In this document: one piece after another, positions 12,150-23,676 of the stretch
Layout of the letters: each line of letters starts with the position of its first letter
Position numbering within the stretch: the first letter of the stretch is position 1
Position numbers and translations under genes: made by a program
The notes under the pieces: generated by a model
Seen by the model: only the letters and a program-made list of their open reading frames with translations
Database searches by the model: none
Told to the model about the DNA's origin: nothing
NCBI RefSeq assembly: GCF_964355755.1
Contig: NC_092679.1
Location: 9,054,001 to 9,118,000, forward strand
Length of the DNA: 64,000 nucleotides
Origin: Antedon mediterranea
Taxonomy: Eukaryota > Echinodermata > Crinoidea > Comatulida > Antedonidae
Reading direction: 5' to 3'

Positions 12150-12751
12150 TGTGATTTCAAGCACTTTGATGTTTTTGTGTAACCAAGTTTTTCGAAAATC
12201 ACAAAATTGTCTAAAACGTCTCCAAATGCGATTTGAAGCTATTCTGTACACTTTGATGTTTTTATGTTAACAAGTTTTTCGAAAATCACAAAATGGTCTA
12301 AAACGTCTCCAAATGCGATTTTAAGCTATTCTAAGCACTTTGGTGTTTTTATGTTAACAAGTTTTTTTGAAAATCACAAAATGGTCTAAAACGTCTCTAA
12401 ATGCGATTTGAAGCTATTCTGTACACTTTGATGTTTTTATGTTAACAAGTTTTTTCGAAAATCACAAAATGGTCTAAAACGTCTACAAATGCGATTTGAA
12501 GCTATTCTAAGCACTTTGGTGTTTTTATGGAAACAATTTTTTTCGAAAATCACAAAATGGTCTAAAACGTTTCCAAATGCGATTTGAAGCTATTCTGTAC
12601 ACTTTGATGTTTTGTGTGAAAATTTTCTGTCGAAATGCTCAAAATGGTCAAAAACGTTTTTAAATACGATATTAAGCTACTTTGTGCTCTTTGATGTTTT
12701 TGTGTGAAATGTTTTATCGAAATGCTCAAAATGGTCTAAAACGGTTTCTAA
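12150..12751 (+). repeat. HOR segment 9: 7-mer
   Basis: 602 bp, two monomers shorter than its neighbours. The ATGGAAACAA monomer is joined directly to D1, so the monomers normally between them are missing. This fits loss by unequal exchange. Confidence 0.88.
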
Positions 12752-13531
12752 TGTGATTTCAAGCACTTTGATGTTTTTGTGTAACCAAGTTTTTTGAAAA
12801 TCACAAAATTGTCTAAAACGTCTCCAAATGCGATTTGAAGCTATTCTGTACACTTTGATGTTTTTATGTTAACAAGTTTTTCGAAAATCACAAAATGGTC
12901 TAAAACGTGTCTCCAAATGCGATTTTAAGCTATTCTAAGCACTTTGGTGTTTTTATGTTAACAAGTTTTTTTGAAAATCACAAAATGGTCTAAAACGTCT
13001 CTAAATGCGATTTGAAGCTTTTCTGTACACTTTCATGTTTTTATGTTAACAACTTTTTTCGAAAATCACAAAATGGTCTAAAATGTCTCCAAATGCGATT
13101 TGAAGCTATTCTAAGCACTTTGGTGTTTTTATGTTAACAAGTTTTTTCGAAAATCACAAAATGGTCTAAAACGTCTCCAAATGCGATTTGAAGCTATTCT
13201 GTACACTTTGATGTTTTTATGTTAACAAGTTTTTTCGAAAATCACAAAATGGTCTAAAACGTCTACAAATGCGATTTGAAGCTATTCTGTACACTTTGAT
13301 GTTTTTATGTTAACAAGTTTTTTCGAAAATCACAAAATGGTCTAAAACGTTTCCAAATGCGATTTGAAGCTATTCTGTACACTTTGATGTTTTGTGTGAA
13401 AATTTTCTTTCGAAATGCTCAAAATGGTCAAAAACGTTTTTAAATACGATATTAAGCTACTTTGTGCTCTTTGATGTTTTTGTGTGAAATGTTTTATCGA
13501 AATGCTCAAAATGGTCTAAAACGGTTTCTAA
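12752..13531 (+). repeat. HOR segment 10: 9-mer
   Basis: 780 bp, like segment 8. It carries a private 2-bp insertion making AAACGTGTCTCC (near 12906), a private CACTTTCATG (near 13030), and CAAGTTTTTTGAAAATC in D3 (CpG lost). Confidence 0.88.
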
Positions 13532-15613
13532 TGTGATTTCAAGCACTTTGATGTTTTTGTGTAACCAAGTTTTTCGAAAATCACAAAATTGTCTAAAACG
13601 TCTCCAAATGCGATTTGAAGCTATTCTGTACACTTTGATGTTTTTATGTTAACAAGTTTTTCGAAAATCACAAAATGGTCTAAAACGTCTCCAAATGCGA
13701 TTTGAAGCTATTCTGTACACTTTGATGTTTTTATGTTAACAAGTTTTTCGAAAATCACAAAATGGTCTAAAACGTCTCTAAATGCGATTTGAAGCTTTTC
13801 TGTACACTTTGATGTTTTTATGTTAACAACTTTTTTCGAAAATCACAAAATGGTCTAAAATGTCTCCAAATGCGATTTGAAGCTATTCTAAGCACTTTGA
13901 TGTTTTTATGTTACCAAGTTTTTTCGAAAATCACAAAATGGTCTAAAATGTCTCCAATAGCGATTTTAAGCTATTCTGTACACTTTGATGTTTTTATGTT
14001 AACAAGTTTTTCGAAAATCACAAAATGGTCTAAAACGTCTCCAAATGCGATTTTAAGCTATTCTAAGCACTTTGGTGTTTTTATGTTAACAAGTTTTTTT
14101 GAAAATCACAAAATGGTCTAAAACGTCTCTAAATGCGATTTGAAGCTTTTCTGTACACTTTGATGTTTTTATGTTAACAACTTTTTTCGAAAATCACAAA
14201 ATGGTCTAAAATGTCTCCAAATGCGATTTGAAGCTATTCTAAGCACTTTGGTGTTTTTATGGAAACAATTTTTTTCGAAAATCACAAAATGGTCTAAAAC
14301 GTCTCCAATAGCGATTTGAAGCTTTTCTGTACACTTTGGTGTTTTTATGTTAACAAGTTTTTTCGAAAATCACAAAATGGTCTAAAACGTCTCCAAATGC
14401 GATTTGAAGCTAATCTGTACACTTTGATGTTTTTATGTTAACAAGTTTTTTCGAAAATCACAAAATGGTCTAAAACGTCTCCAAATGCGATTTGAAGCTA
14501 TTCTGTACACTTTGATGTTTTTATGTTAACAAGTTTTTTCGAAGATCACAAAATGGTCTAAAACGTCTACAAATGCAATTTGAAGCTATTCTAAGCACTT
14601 TTGTGTTTTTATGTTAACAAGTTTTTTCGAAAATCACAAAATGGTCTAAAACGTCTGCAAATGCGATTTTAAACTATTCTTAGTACATTGGTGTTTTTAT
14701 TTAAACAAATTTTTTCGAAACTCACAAAATGGTCTAAAACGTCTCCAAATGCGATTTGAAGCTATTTTAAGCACTTTGATGTTTTTGTGTAACCAAGTTT
14801 TTCGAAAATCACAAAATTGTCTAAAACGTCTCCAAATGCGATTTGAAGCTATTTTGTGCTCTTTGGTGTTTTTTTGTGAAAAGTTTTAGCAAAATGCTCA
14901 AAATGGTCTAAAACGATTTCTAATGTGATTTTAAGCACTTTGATGTTTTTATGTTAACTAGTTTTTTCGAAAATCACAAAATGGTCTAAAACGTCTCCAA
15001 ATGCGATTTGAAGCTATTTTAAGCACTTAGGTGCTTTTGTGTAACCAAGTTTTTTAGAAAATCACAAAAGGGTCTAAAATGTCTCCAAATGTGATTTGAA
15101 GCTATTTTAAGCACTTTGGTGTTTTTGTGTTAACAAGTTTTTCGGAAATCACAAAATTGTCTAAAACGTCTCCAAATGCGATTTGAAGCTATTCTGTACA
15201 CTTTGATGTTTTTATGTTAACAAGTTTTTTAGAAAATCACAAAATGGTCTAAAACATCTCCAAATGCGATTTAAAGCTATTTTAAGCACTTTGGTGTTTT
15301 TATGTTAACAAGTTTTTTCGAAAATCACAAAATGGTCTAAAACGTCTCCAAATGCGATTTGAAGCTATTTTAAGCACTTGGGTGTTTTTGTGTTAACAAG
15401 TTTTTCGAAATGCTCAAAATGGTCTAAAACGTTTCCAAATGCGATTTGAAGCTATTCTGTACACTTTGATGTTTTGTGTGAAAATTTTCTGTCGAAATGC
15501 TCAAAATGGTCAAAAACGTTTTTAAATACGATATTAAGCTACTTTGTGCTCTTTGATGTTTTTGTGTGAAATGTTTTATCGAAATGCTCAAAATGGTCTA
15601 AAACGGTTTCTAA
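13532..15613 (+). repeat. HOR segment 11: L type lacking one monomer, 24-mer
   Basis: 2082 bp, 88 bp less than L: the TTTCTTTACAC monomer is absent. E anchor at 14924. It carries AAAATGTCTCCAATAGCG and a private AAGTTTTTTAGAAAATC before AAAAGGGTC (near 15049). That last variant recurs, reversed, near 57241 and 60541, linking this segment to the inverted arm. Confidence 0.88.
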
Positions 15614-18411
15614 TGTGATTTCAAGCACTTTGATGTTTTTGTGTAACCAAGTTTTTCGAAAATCACAAAATTGTCTAAAACGTCTCCAAATGCGATTTGA
15701 AGCTATTCTGTACTCTTTGATGTTTTTATGTTAACAAGTTTTTCGAAAATCACAAAATGGTCTAAAACGTCTCCAAATGCGATTTTAAGCTATTCTAAGC
15801 ACTTTGGTGTTTTTATGTTAACAAGTTTTTTTGAAATCACAAAATGGTCTAAAACGTCTCTAAATGAGATTTGAAGCTTTTCTGTACATTTTGATGTTTT
15901 TATGTTAACAAGTTTTTTCGAAAATCACAAAATGGTCTAAAATGTCTCCAAATGCGATTTGAAGCTATTCTAAGCACTTTGGTGTTTTTATGGAAACAAT
16001 TTTTTTCGAAAATCACAAAATGGTCTAAAACGTCTCCAAATGTGATTTGAAGCTATTCTGTACACTTTGATGTTTTTATGTTAGCAAGTTTTTTCGAAAA
16101 TCACAAAATGGTCTAAAACGTCTACAAATGCGATTTGAAGCTAATCGGTACACTTTGATGTTTTTATGTTAACAAGTTTTTTCGAAAATCACAAAAGGGT
16201 CTAAAATGTCTGTAAATGCGATTTGAAGCTATTTAAAGCACTTTGGTGTTTTTAGGTTAACAAGTTTTTTCGAAAATCACAAAATGGTCTAAAACGTCTA
16301 CAAATGCGATTTGAAGCTATTCTAAGCACTTTTGTGTTTTTATGTTAACAAGTTTTTTCGAAAATCACAAAATGGTCTAAAATGTCTCCAAATGCGATTT
16401 GAAGCTATTCTAAGCACTTTGGTGTTTTTATGGAAACAATTTTTTTCGAAAATCACAAAATGGTCTAAAACGTCTCCAAATGTGATTTGAAGCTATTCTG
16501 TACACTTTGATGTTTTTATGTTAGCAAGTTTTTTCGAAAATCACAAAATGGTCTAAAACGTCTACAAATGCGATTTGAAGCTAATCTGTACACTTTGATG
16601 TTTTTATGTTAACAAGTTTTTTCGAAAATCACAAAAGGGTCTAAAATGTCTGTAAATGCGATTTGAAGCTATTTAAAGCACTTTGGTGTTTTTAGATTAA
16701 CAAGTTTTTTCGAAAATCACAAAATGGTCTAAAACGTCTACAAATGCGATTTGAAGCTATTCTAAGCACTTTTGTGTTTTTATGTTAACAAGTTTTTTCG
16801 AAAATCACAAAATGGTCTAAAACGTCTCCAAATGCGATTTGAAGCTATTTTAAGCACTTTGGTGTTTTTATGTTACCAAGTTTTTTCGAAAATCACAAAA
16901 TGGTCTAAAATGTCTCTAATAGCGATTTTAAGCTATTCTGTACACTTTGATGTTTTTATGTTAACAAGTTTTTCGAAAATCACAAAATGGTCTAAAACGT
17001 CTCCAAATGCGATTTTAAGCTATTCTAAGCACTTTGGTGTTTTTATGTTAACAAGTTTTTTTGAAAATCACAAAATGGTCTAAAACGTCTCTAAATGCGA
17101 TTTGAAGCTTTTCTGTACACTTTGATGTTTTTATGTTAACAACTTTTTTCGAAAATCACAAAATGGTCTAAAATGTCTCCAAATGCGATTTGAAGCTATT
17201 CTAAGCACTTTGGTGTTTTTATGGAAACAATTTTTTTCGAAAATCACAAAATGGTCTAAAACGTCTCCAATAGCGATTTGAAGCTTTTCTGTACACTTTG
17301 GTGTTTTTATGTTAACAAGTTTTTTCGAAAATCACAAAATGGTCTAAAACGTCTCCAAATGCGATTTGAAGCTAATCTGTACACTTTGATGTTTTTATGT
17401 TAACAAGTTTTTTCGAAAATCACAAAATGGTCTAAAACGTTTCCAAATGCGATTTGAAGCTTTTCTTTACACTTTGGTGTTTTTATGTTAACAAGTTTTT
17501 TCGAAAATCACAAAATGGTCTAAAACGTCTCCAATAGCGATTTTAAGCTATTCTGTACACTTTGATGTTTTTATGTTAACAAGTTTTTCGAAAATCACAA
17601 AATGGTCTAAAACGTCTCCAAATGCGATTTTAAGCTATTCTAAGCACTTTGGTGTTTTTATGTTAACAAGTTTTTTTGAAAATCACAAAATGGTCTAAAA
17701 CGTCTCTAAATGCGATTTGAAGCTTTTCTGTACACTTTGATGTTTTTATGTTAACAACTTTTTTCGAAAATCACAAAATGGTCTAAAATGTCTCCAAATG
17801 CGATTTGAAGCTATTCTAAGCACTTTGGTGTTTTTATGGAAACAATTTTTTTCGAAAATCAGAAAATGGTCTAAAACGTCTCCAATAGCGATTTGAAGCT
17901 TTTCTGTACACTTTGGTGTTTTTATGTTAACAAGTTTTTTCAAAAATCACAAAATGGTCTAAAATGTCTCCAAATGCGATTTGAAGCTTTTCTGTACACT
18001 TTGATGTTTTTATGTTAACAAGTTTTTTCGAAAATCACAAAATGGTCTAAAACGTCTACAAATGCGATTTGAAGCTATTCTAAGCACTTTTGTGTTTTTA
18101 TGTTAACAAGTTTTTTCGAAAATAACAAAATGGTCTAAAACGTCTGCAAATGCGATTTGAAGCTATTTTAAGCACTTTGGTGTTTTTGTGTTAACAAGTT
18201 TTTCGAAATGCTCAAAATGGTCTAAAACGTTTCCAAATGCGATTTGAAGCTATTCTGTACACTTTGATGTTTTGTGTGAAAATTTTCTGTCGAAATGCTC
18301 AAAATGGTCAAAAACGTTTTTAAATACGATATTAAGCTACTTTGTGCTCTTTGATGTTTTTGTGTGAAATGTTTTATCGAAATGCTCAAAATGGTTTAAA
18401 ACGGTTTCTAA
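15614..18411 (+). repeat. HOR segment 12: chimeric 32-mer
   Basis: 2798 bp, the longest D3-to-D3 distance. The first part (to about 16830) is M-like, with the doubled pentamer. Near 16865 it switches to L-type monomers (GTTACCAAG, then TGTCTCTAATAGCG) with no D trio between. Near 17530 the AATAGCGATTTTAAGC monomer appears again, a second internal reset. It looks like an unequal-exchange product joining M- and L-type material. Confidence 0.85.
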
Positions 18412-18822
18412 TGTGATTTCAAGCACTTTGATGTTTTTGTGTAACCAAGTTTTTCGAAAATCACAAAATTGTCTAAAACGTCTCCAAATGCGATTTGAAG
18501 CTATTCTGTACACTTTGGTGTTTTTATGTTAACAAGTTTTTTCGAAAATCACAAAATGGTCTAAAACGTCTCCAAATGCGATTTAAAGCTATTTTAAGCA
18601 CTTTTGTGTTTTTGTGTTAACAAGTTTTTCGAAAATCACAAAATGGTCTAAAACGTTTCCAAATGCGATTTGAAGCTATTCTGTACACTTTGATGTTTTG
18701 TGTAAATGCTCAAAATGGTCAAAAACGTTTTTAAATACGATATTAAGCTACTTTGTGCTCTTTGATGTTTTTGTGTGAAATGTTTTATCGAAATGCTCAA
18801 AATGGTCTAAAACGGTTTCTAA
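18412..18822 (+). repeat. HOR segment 13: 5-mer with 15-bp deletion
   Basis: 411 bp, the shortest segment. D1 lost 15 bp near 18703 (TTTTGTGTAAATGCTC, where other copies have GTGTGAAAATTTTC and CGAAATGCTC). The other 5-mer, at 40000, is 425 bp. The preceding D3 has a private GGTTTAAAACGG (near 18393). Confidence 0.88.
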
Positions 18823-20993
18823 TGTGATTTCAAGCACTTTGATGTTTTTGTGTAACCAAGTTTTTCGAAAATCACAAAATTGTCTAAAACGTCTCCAATT
18901 GCGATTTGAAGCTATTCTGTACACTTTGATGTTTTTATGTTAACAAGTTTTTCGAAAATCACAAAATGGTCTAAAACGTCTCCAAATGCGATTTGAAGCT
19001 ATTCTGTACACTTTGATGTTTTTATGTTAACAAGTTTTTCGAAAATCACAAAATGGTCTAAAACGTCTCTAAATGCGATTTGAAGCTTTTCTGTACACTT
19101 TGATGTTTTTATGTTAACAACTTTTTTCGAAAATCACAAAATGGGCTAAAATGTCTCCAAATGCGATTTGAAGCTATTCTAAGCACTTTGATGTTTTTAT
19201 GTTACCAAGTTTTTTCGAAAATCACAAAATGGTCTAAAATGTCTCCAATAGCGATTTTAAGCTATTCTGTACACTTTGATGTTTTTATGTTAACAAGTTT
19301 TTCGAAAATCACAAAATGGTCTAAAACGTCTCCAAATGCGATTTTAAGCTATTCTAAGCACTTTTGGTGTTTTTATGTTAACAAGTTTTTTTGAAAATCA
19401 CAAAATGGTCTAAAACGTCTCTAAATGCGATTTGAAGCTTTTCTGTACACTTTGATGTTTTTATGTTAACAACTTTTTTCGAAAATCACAAAATGGTCTA
19501 AAATGTCTCCAAATGCGATTTGAAGCTATTCTAAGCACTTTGGTGTTTTTATGGAAACAATTTTTTTCGAAAATCACAAAATGGTCTAAAACGTCTCCAA
19601 TAGCGATTTGAAGCTTTTCTGTACACTTTGGTGTTTTTATGTTAACAAGTTTTTTCGAAAATCACAAAATGGTCTAAAACGTCTCCAAATGCGATTTGAA
19701 GCTAATCTGTACACTTTGATGTTTTTATGTTAACAAGTTTTTTCGAAAATCACAAAATGGTCTAAAACGTTTCCAAATGCGATTTGAAGCTTTTCTTTAC
19801 ACTTTGGTGTTTTTATGTTAACAAGTTTTTTCGAAAATCACAAAATGGTCTAAAACGTCTCCAAATGCGATTTGAAGCTATTCTGTACACTTTGATGTTT
19901 TTATGTTAACAAGTTTTTTCGAAGATCACAAAATGGTCTAAAACGTCTACAAATGCAATTTGAAGCTATTCTAAGCACTTTTGTGTTTTTATGTTAACAA
20001 GTTTTTTCGAAAATCACAAAATGGTCTAAAACGTCTGCAAATGCGATTTTAAACTATTCTTAGCACATTGGTGTTTTTATTTAAACAAATTTTTTCGAAA
20101 CTCACAAAATGGTCTAAAACGTCTCCAAATGCGATTTGAAGCTATTTTAAGCACTTTGGTGTTTTTGTGTTAACAAGTTTTTCGAAATGCTCAAAATGGT
20201 CTAAAACGTTTTTAAACACGATATTAAGCTATTTTGTGCTCTTTGGTGTTTTTTTGTGAAAAGTTTTAGCAAAATGCTCAAAATGGTCTAAAACGATTTC
20301 TAATGTGATTTTAAGCACTTTGATGTTTTTATGTTAACTAGTTTTTTCGAAAATCACAAAATGGTCTAAAACGTCTCCAAATGCGATTTGAAGCTATTTT
20401 AAGCACTTAGGTGCTTTTGTGTAACCAAGTTTTTTTGAAAATCACAAAAGGGTCTAAAATGTCTCCAAATGTGATTTGAAGCTATTTTAAGCACTTTGGT
20501 GTTTTTGTGTTAACAAGTTTTTCGGAAATCACAAAATTGTCTAAAACGTCTCCAAATGCGATTTGAAGCTATTCTGTACACTTTGATGTTTTTATGTTAA
20601 CAAGTTTTTTAGAAAATCACAAAATGGTCTAAAACATCTCCAAATGCGATTTAAAGCTATTTTAAGCACTTTGGTGTTTTTATGTTAACAAGTTTTTTCG
20701 AAAATCACAAAATGGTCTAAAACGTCTCCAAATGCGATTTGAAGCTATTTTAAGCACTTGGGTGTTTTTGTGTTAACAAGTTTTTCGAAATGCTCAAAAT
20801 GGTCTAAAACGTTTCCAAATGCGATTTGAAGCTATTCTGTACACTTTGATGTTTTGTGTGAAAATTTTCTGTCGAAATGCTCAAAATGGTCAAAAACGTT
20901 TTTAAAAACGATATTAAGCTACTTTGTGCTCTTTGATGTTTTTGTGTGAAATGTTTTATCGAAATGCTCAAAATGGTCTAAAACGGTTTCTAA
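18823..20993 (+). repeat. HOR segment 14: L type, 25-mer
   Basis: 2171 bp, the start of the regular L/M/S zone. E anchor at 20304. The extra base relative to 2170 is CACTTTTGGTG near 19361. Private CTCCAATTGCG near 18895 and ATGGGCTAAA near 19142. It carries CACATTGGTG and CACTTGGGTG variants. Confidence 0.9.
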
Positions 20994-22438
20994 TGTGATT
21001 TCAAGCACTTTGATGTTTTTGTGTAACCAAGTTTTTCGAAAATCACAAAATTGTCTAAAACGTCTCCAAATGCGATTTGAAGCTATTCTGTACTCTTTGA
21101 TGTTTTTATGTTAACAAGTTTTTCGAAAATCACAAAATGGTCTAAAACGTCTCCAAATGCGATTTTAAGCTATTCTAAGCACTTTGGTGTTTTTATGTTA
21201 ACAAGTTTTTTTTAAATCACAAAATGGTCTAAAACGTCTGCAAATGCGATTTTAAACTATTCTTAGCACATTGGTGTTTTTATTTAAACAAATTTTTTCG
21301 AAACTCACAAAATGGTCTAAAACGTCTCCAAATGCGATTTGAAGCTATTTTAAGCACTTTGGTGTTTTTGTGTTAACAAGTTTTTCGAAATGCTCAAAAT
21401 GGTCTAAAACGTTTTTAAACACGATATTAAGCTATTTTGTGCTCTTTGGTGTTTTTTTGTGAAAAGTTTTAGCAAAATGCTCAAAATGGTCTAAAACGAT
21501 TTCTAATGTGATTTTAAGCACTTTGATGTTTTTATGTTAACTAGTTTTTTCGAAAATCACAAAATGGTCTAAAACGTCTCCAAATGCGATTTGAAGCTAT
21601 TTTAAGCACTTAGGTGCTTTTGTGTAACCAAGTTTTTTTGAAAATCACAAAAGGGTCTAAAATGTCTCCAAATGTGATTTGAAGCTATTTTAAGCACTTT
21701 GGTGTTTTTGTGTTAACAAGTTTTTCGGAAATCACAAAATTGTCTAAAACGTCTCCAAATGCGATTTGAAGCTATTCTGTACACTTTGATGTTTTTATGT
21801 TAACAAGTTTTTTAGAAAATCACAAAATGGTCTAAAACATCTCCAAATGCGATTTAAAGCTATTTTAAGCACTTTGGTGTTTTTATGTTAACAAGTTTTT
21901 TCGAAAATCACAAAATGGTCTAAAACGTCTCCAAATGCGATTTGAAGCTATTTTAAGCACTTGGGTGTTTTTGTGTTAACAAGTTTTTCGAAATGCTCAA
22001 AATGGTCTAAAACGTTTCCAAATGCGATTTGAAGCTATTCTGTACACTTTGATGTTTTGTGTGAAAATTTTCTGTCGAAATGCTCAAAATGGTCAAAAAC
22101 GTTTTTAAAAACGATATTAAGCTACTTTGTGCTCTTTGATGTTTTTGTGTGAAATGTTTTATCGAAATGCTCAAAATGGTCTAAAACGGTTTCTAATGTG
22201 ATTTCAAGCACTTTGATGTTTTTGTGTAACCAAGTTTTTCGAAAATCACAAAATTGTCTAAAACGTCTCCAAATGCGATTTGAAGCTATTCTGTACTCTT
22301 TGATGTTTTTATGTTAACAAGTTTTTCGAAAATCACAAAATGGTCTAAAACGTCTCCAAATGCGATTTTAAGCTATTCTAAGCACTTTGGTGTTTTTATG
22401 TTAACAAGTTTTTTTGAAATCACAAAATGGTCTAAAAC
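20033..22438 (+). repeat. 1203-bp tandem duplication
   Basis: 20033-21235 is followed directly by 21236-22438. GTCTGCAAATGCG starts at 20033 and 21236; E anchors are 20304 and 21507; D anchors are 20994 and 22197. Every pair is 1203 bp apart. The join falls inside sequence common to two non-equivalent monomers (AAATCACAAAATGG through ACGTCT), as expected for exchange between misaligned monomers in register. Confidence 0.9.
20994..22196 (+). repeat. HOR segment 15: 14-mer created by 1203-bp duplication
   Basis: 1203 bp. It starts as a normal post-L segment, then near 21210-21236 jumps back to the CGTCTGCAAATG monomer of the L type and repeats the second half of segment 14, including a second E trio (anchor 21507). 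The joint monomer has an 8-T run followed by AAATCAC. Confidence 0.9.
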
Positions 22439-23676
22439 GTCTCTAAATGAGATTTGAAGCTTTTCTGTACATTTTGATGTTTTTATGTTAACAAGTTTTT
22501 TCGAAAATCACAAAATGGTCTAAAATGTCTCCAAATGCGATTTGAAGCTATTCTAAGCACTTTGGTGTTTTTATGGAAACAATTTTTTTCGAAAATCACA
22601 AAATGGTCTAAAACGTCTCCAAATGTGATTTGAAGCTATTCTGTACACTTTGATGTTTTTATGTTAGCAAGTTTTTTCGAAAATTACAAAATGGTCTAAA
22701 ACGTCTACAAATGCGATTTGAAGCTAATCTGTACACTTTGATGTTTTTATGTTAACAAGTTTTTTCGAAAATCACAAAAGGGTCTAAAATGTCTGTAAAT
22801 GCGATTTGAAGCTATTTAAAGCACTTTGGTGTTTTTAGGTTAACAAGTTTTTTCGAAAATCACAAAATGGTCTAAAACGTCTACAAATGCGATTTGAAGC
22901 TATTCTAAGCACTTTTGTGTTTTTATGTTAACAAGTTTTTTCGAAAATCACAAAATGGTCTAAAATGTCTCCAAATGCGATTTGAAGCTATTCTAAGCAC
23001 TTTGGTGTTTTTATGGAAACAATTTTTTTCGAAAATCACAAAATGGTCTAAAACGTCTCCAAATGTGATTTGAAGCTATTCTGTACACTTTGATGTTTTT
23101 ATGTTAGCAAGTTTTTTCGAAAATCACAAAATGGTCTAAAACGTCTACAAATGCGATTTGAAGCTAATCTGTACACTTTGATGTTTTTATGTTAACAAGT
23201 TTTTTCGAAAATCACAAAAGGGTCTAAAATGTCTGTAAATGCGATTTGAAGCTATTTAAAGCACTTTGGTGTTTTTAGATTAACAAGTTTTTTCGAAAAT
23301 CACAAAATGGTCTAAAACGTCTACAAATGCGATTTGAAGCTATTCTAAGCACTTTTGTGTTTTTATGTTAACAAGTTTTTTCGAAAATCACAAAATGGTC
23401 TAAAACGTCTCCAAATGCGATTTGAAGCTATTTTAAGCACTTTGGTGTTTTTGTGTTAACAAGTTTTTCGAAAATCACAAAATGGTCTAAAACGTTTCCA
23501 AATGCGATTTGAAGCTATTCTGTACACTTTGATGTTTTGTGTGAAAATTTTCTTTCGAAATGCTCAAAATGGTCAAAAACGTTTTTAAATACGATATTAA
23601 GCTACTTTGTGCTCTTTGATGTTTTTGTGTGAAATGTTTTATCGAAATGCTCAAAATGGTCTAAAACGGTTTCTAA
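22197..23676 (+). repeat. HOR segment 16: M type, 17-mer
   Basis: 1480 bp, with the doubled 440-bp pentamer. It is matched by 25847-27326 at 3650 bp spacing (L+M). It carries GAAAATTACAAAATGG near 22680, shared with other M segments (for example near 2660, 26330 and 31020). Confidence 0.9.

Noticed and set aside
16772-17083. 103-codon open frame, the longest in the window
   Set aside because: Same satellite translation, extended only because of the M-to-L junction near 16865. No sign of coding selection.
17746-17943. 65-codon minus-strand frame
   Set aside because: Monomer translation depending on private C-to-G and G-to-A changes; no independent support.
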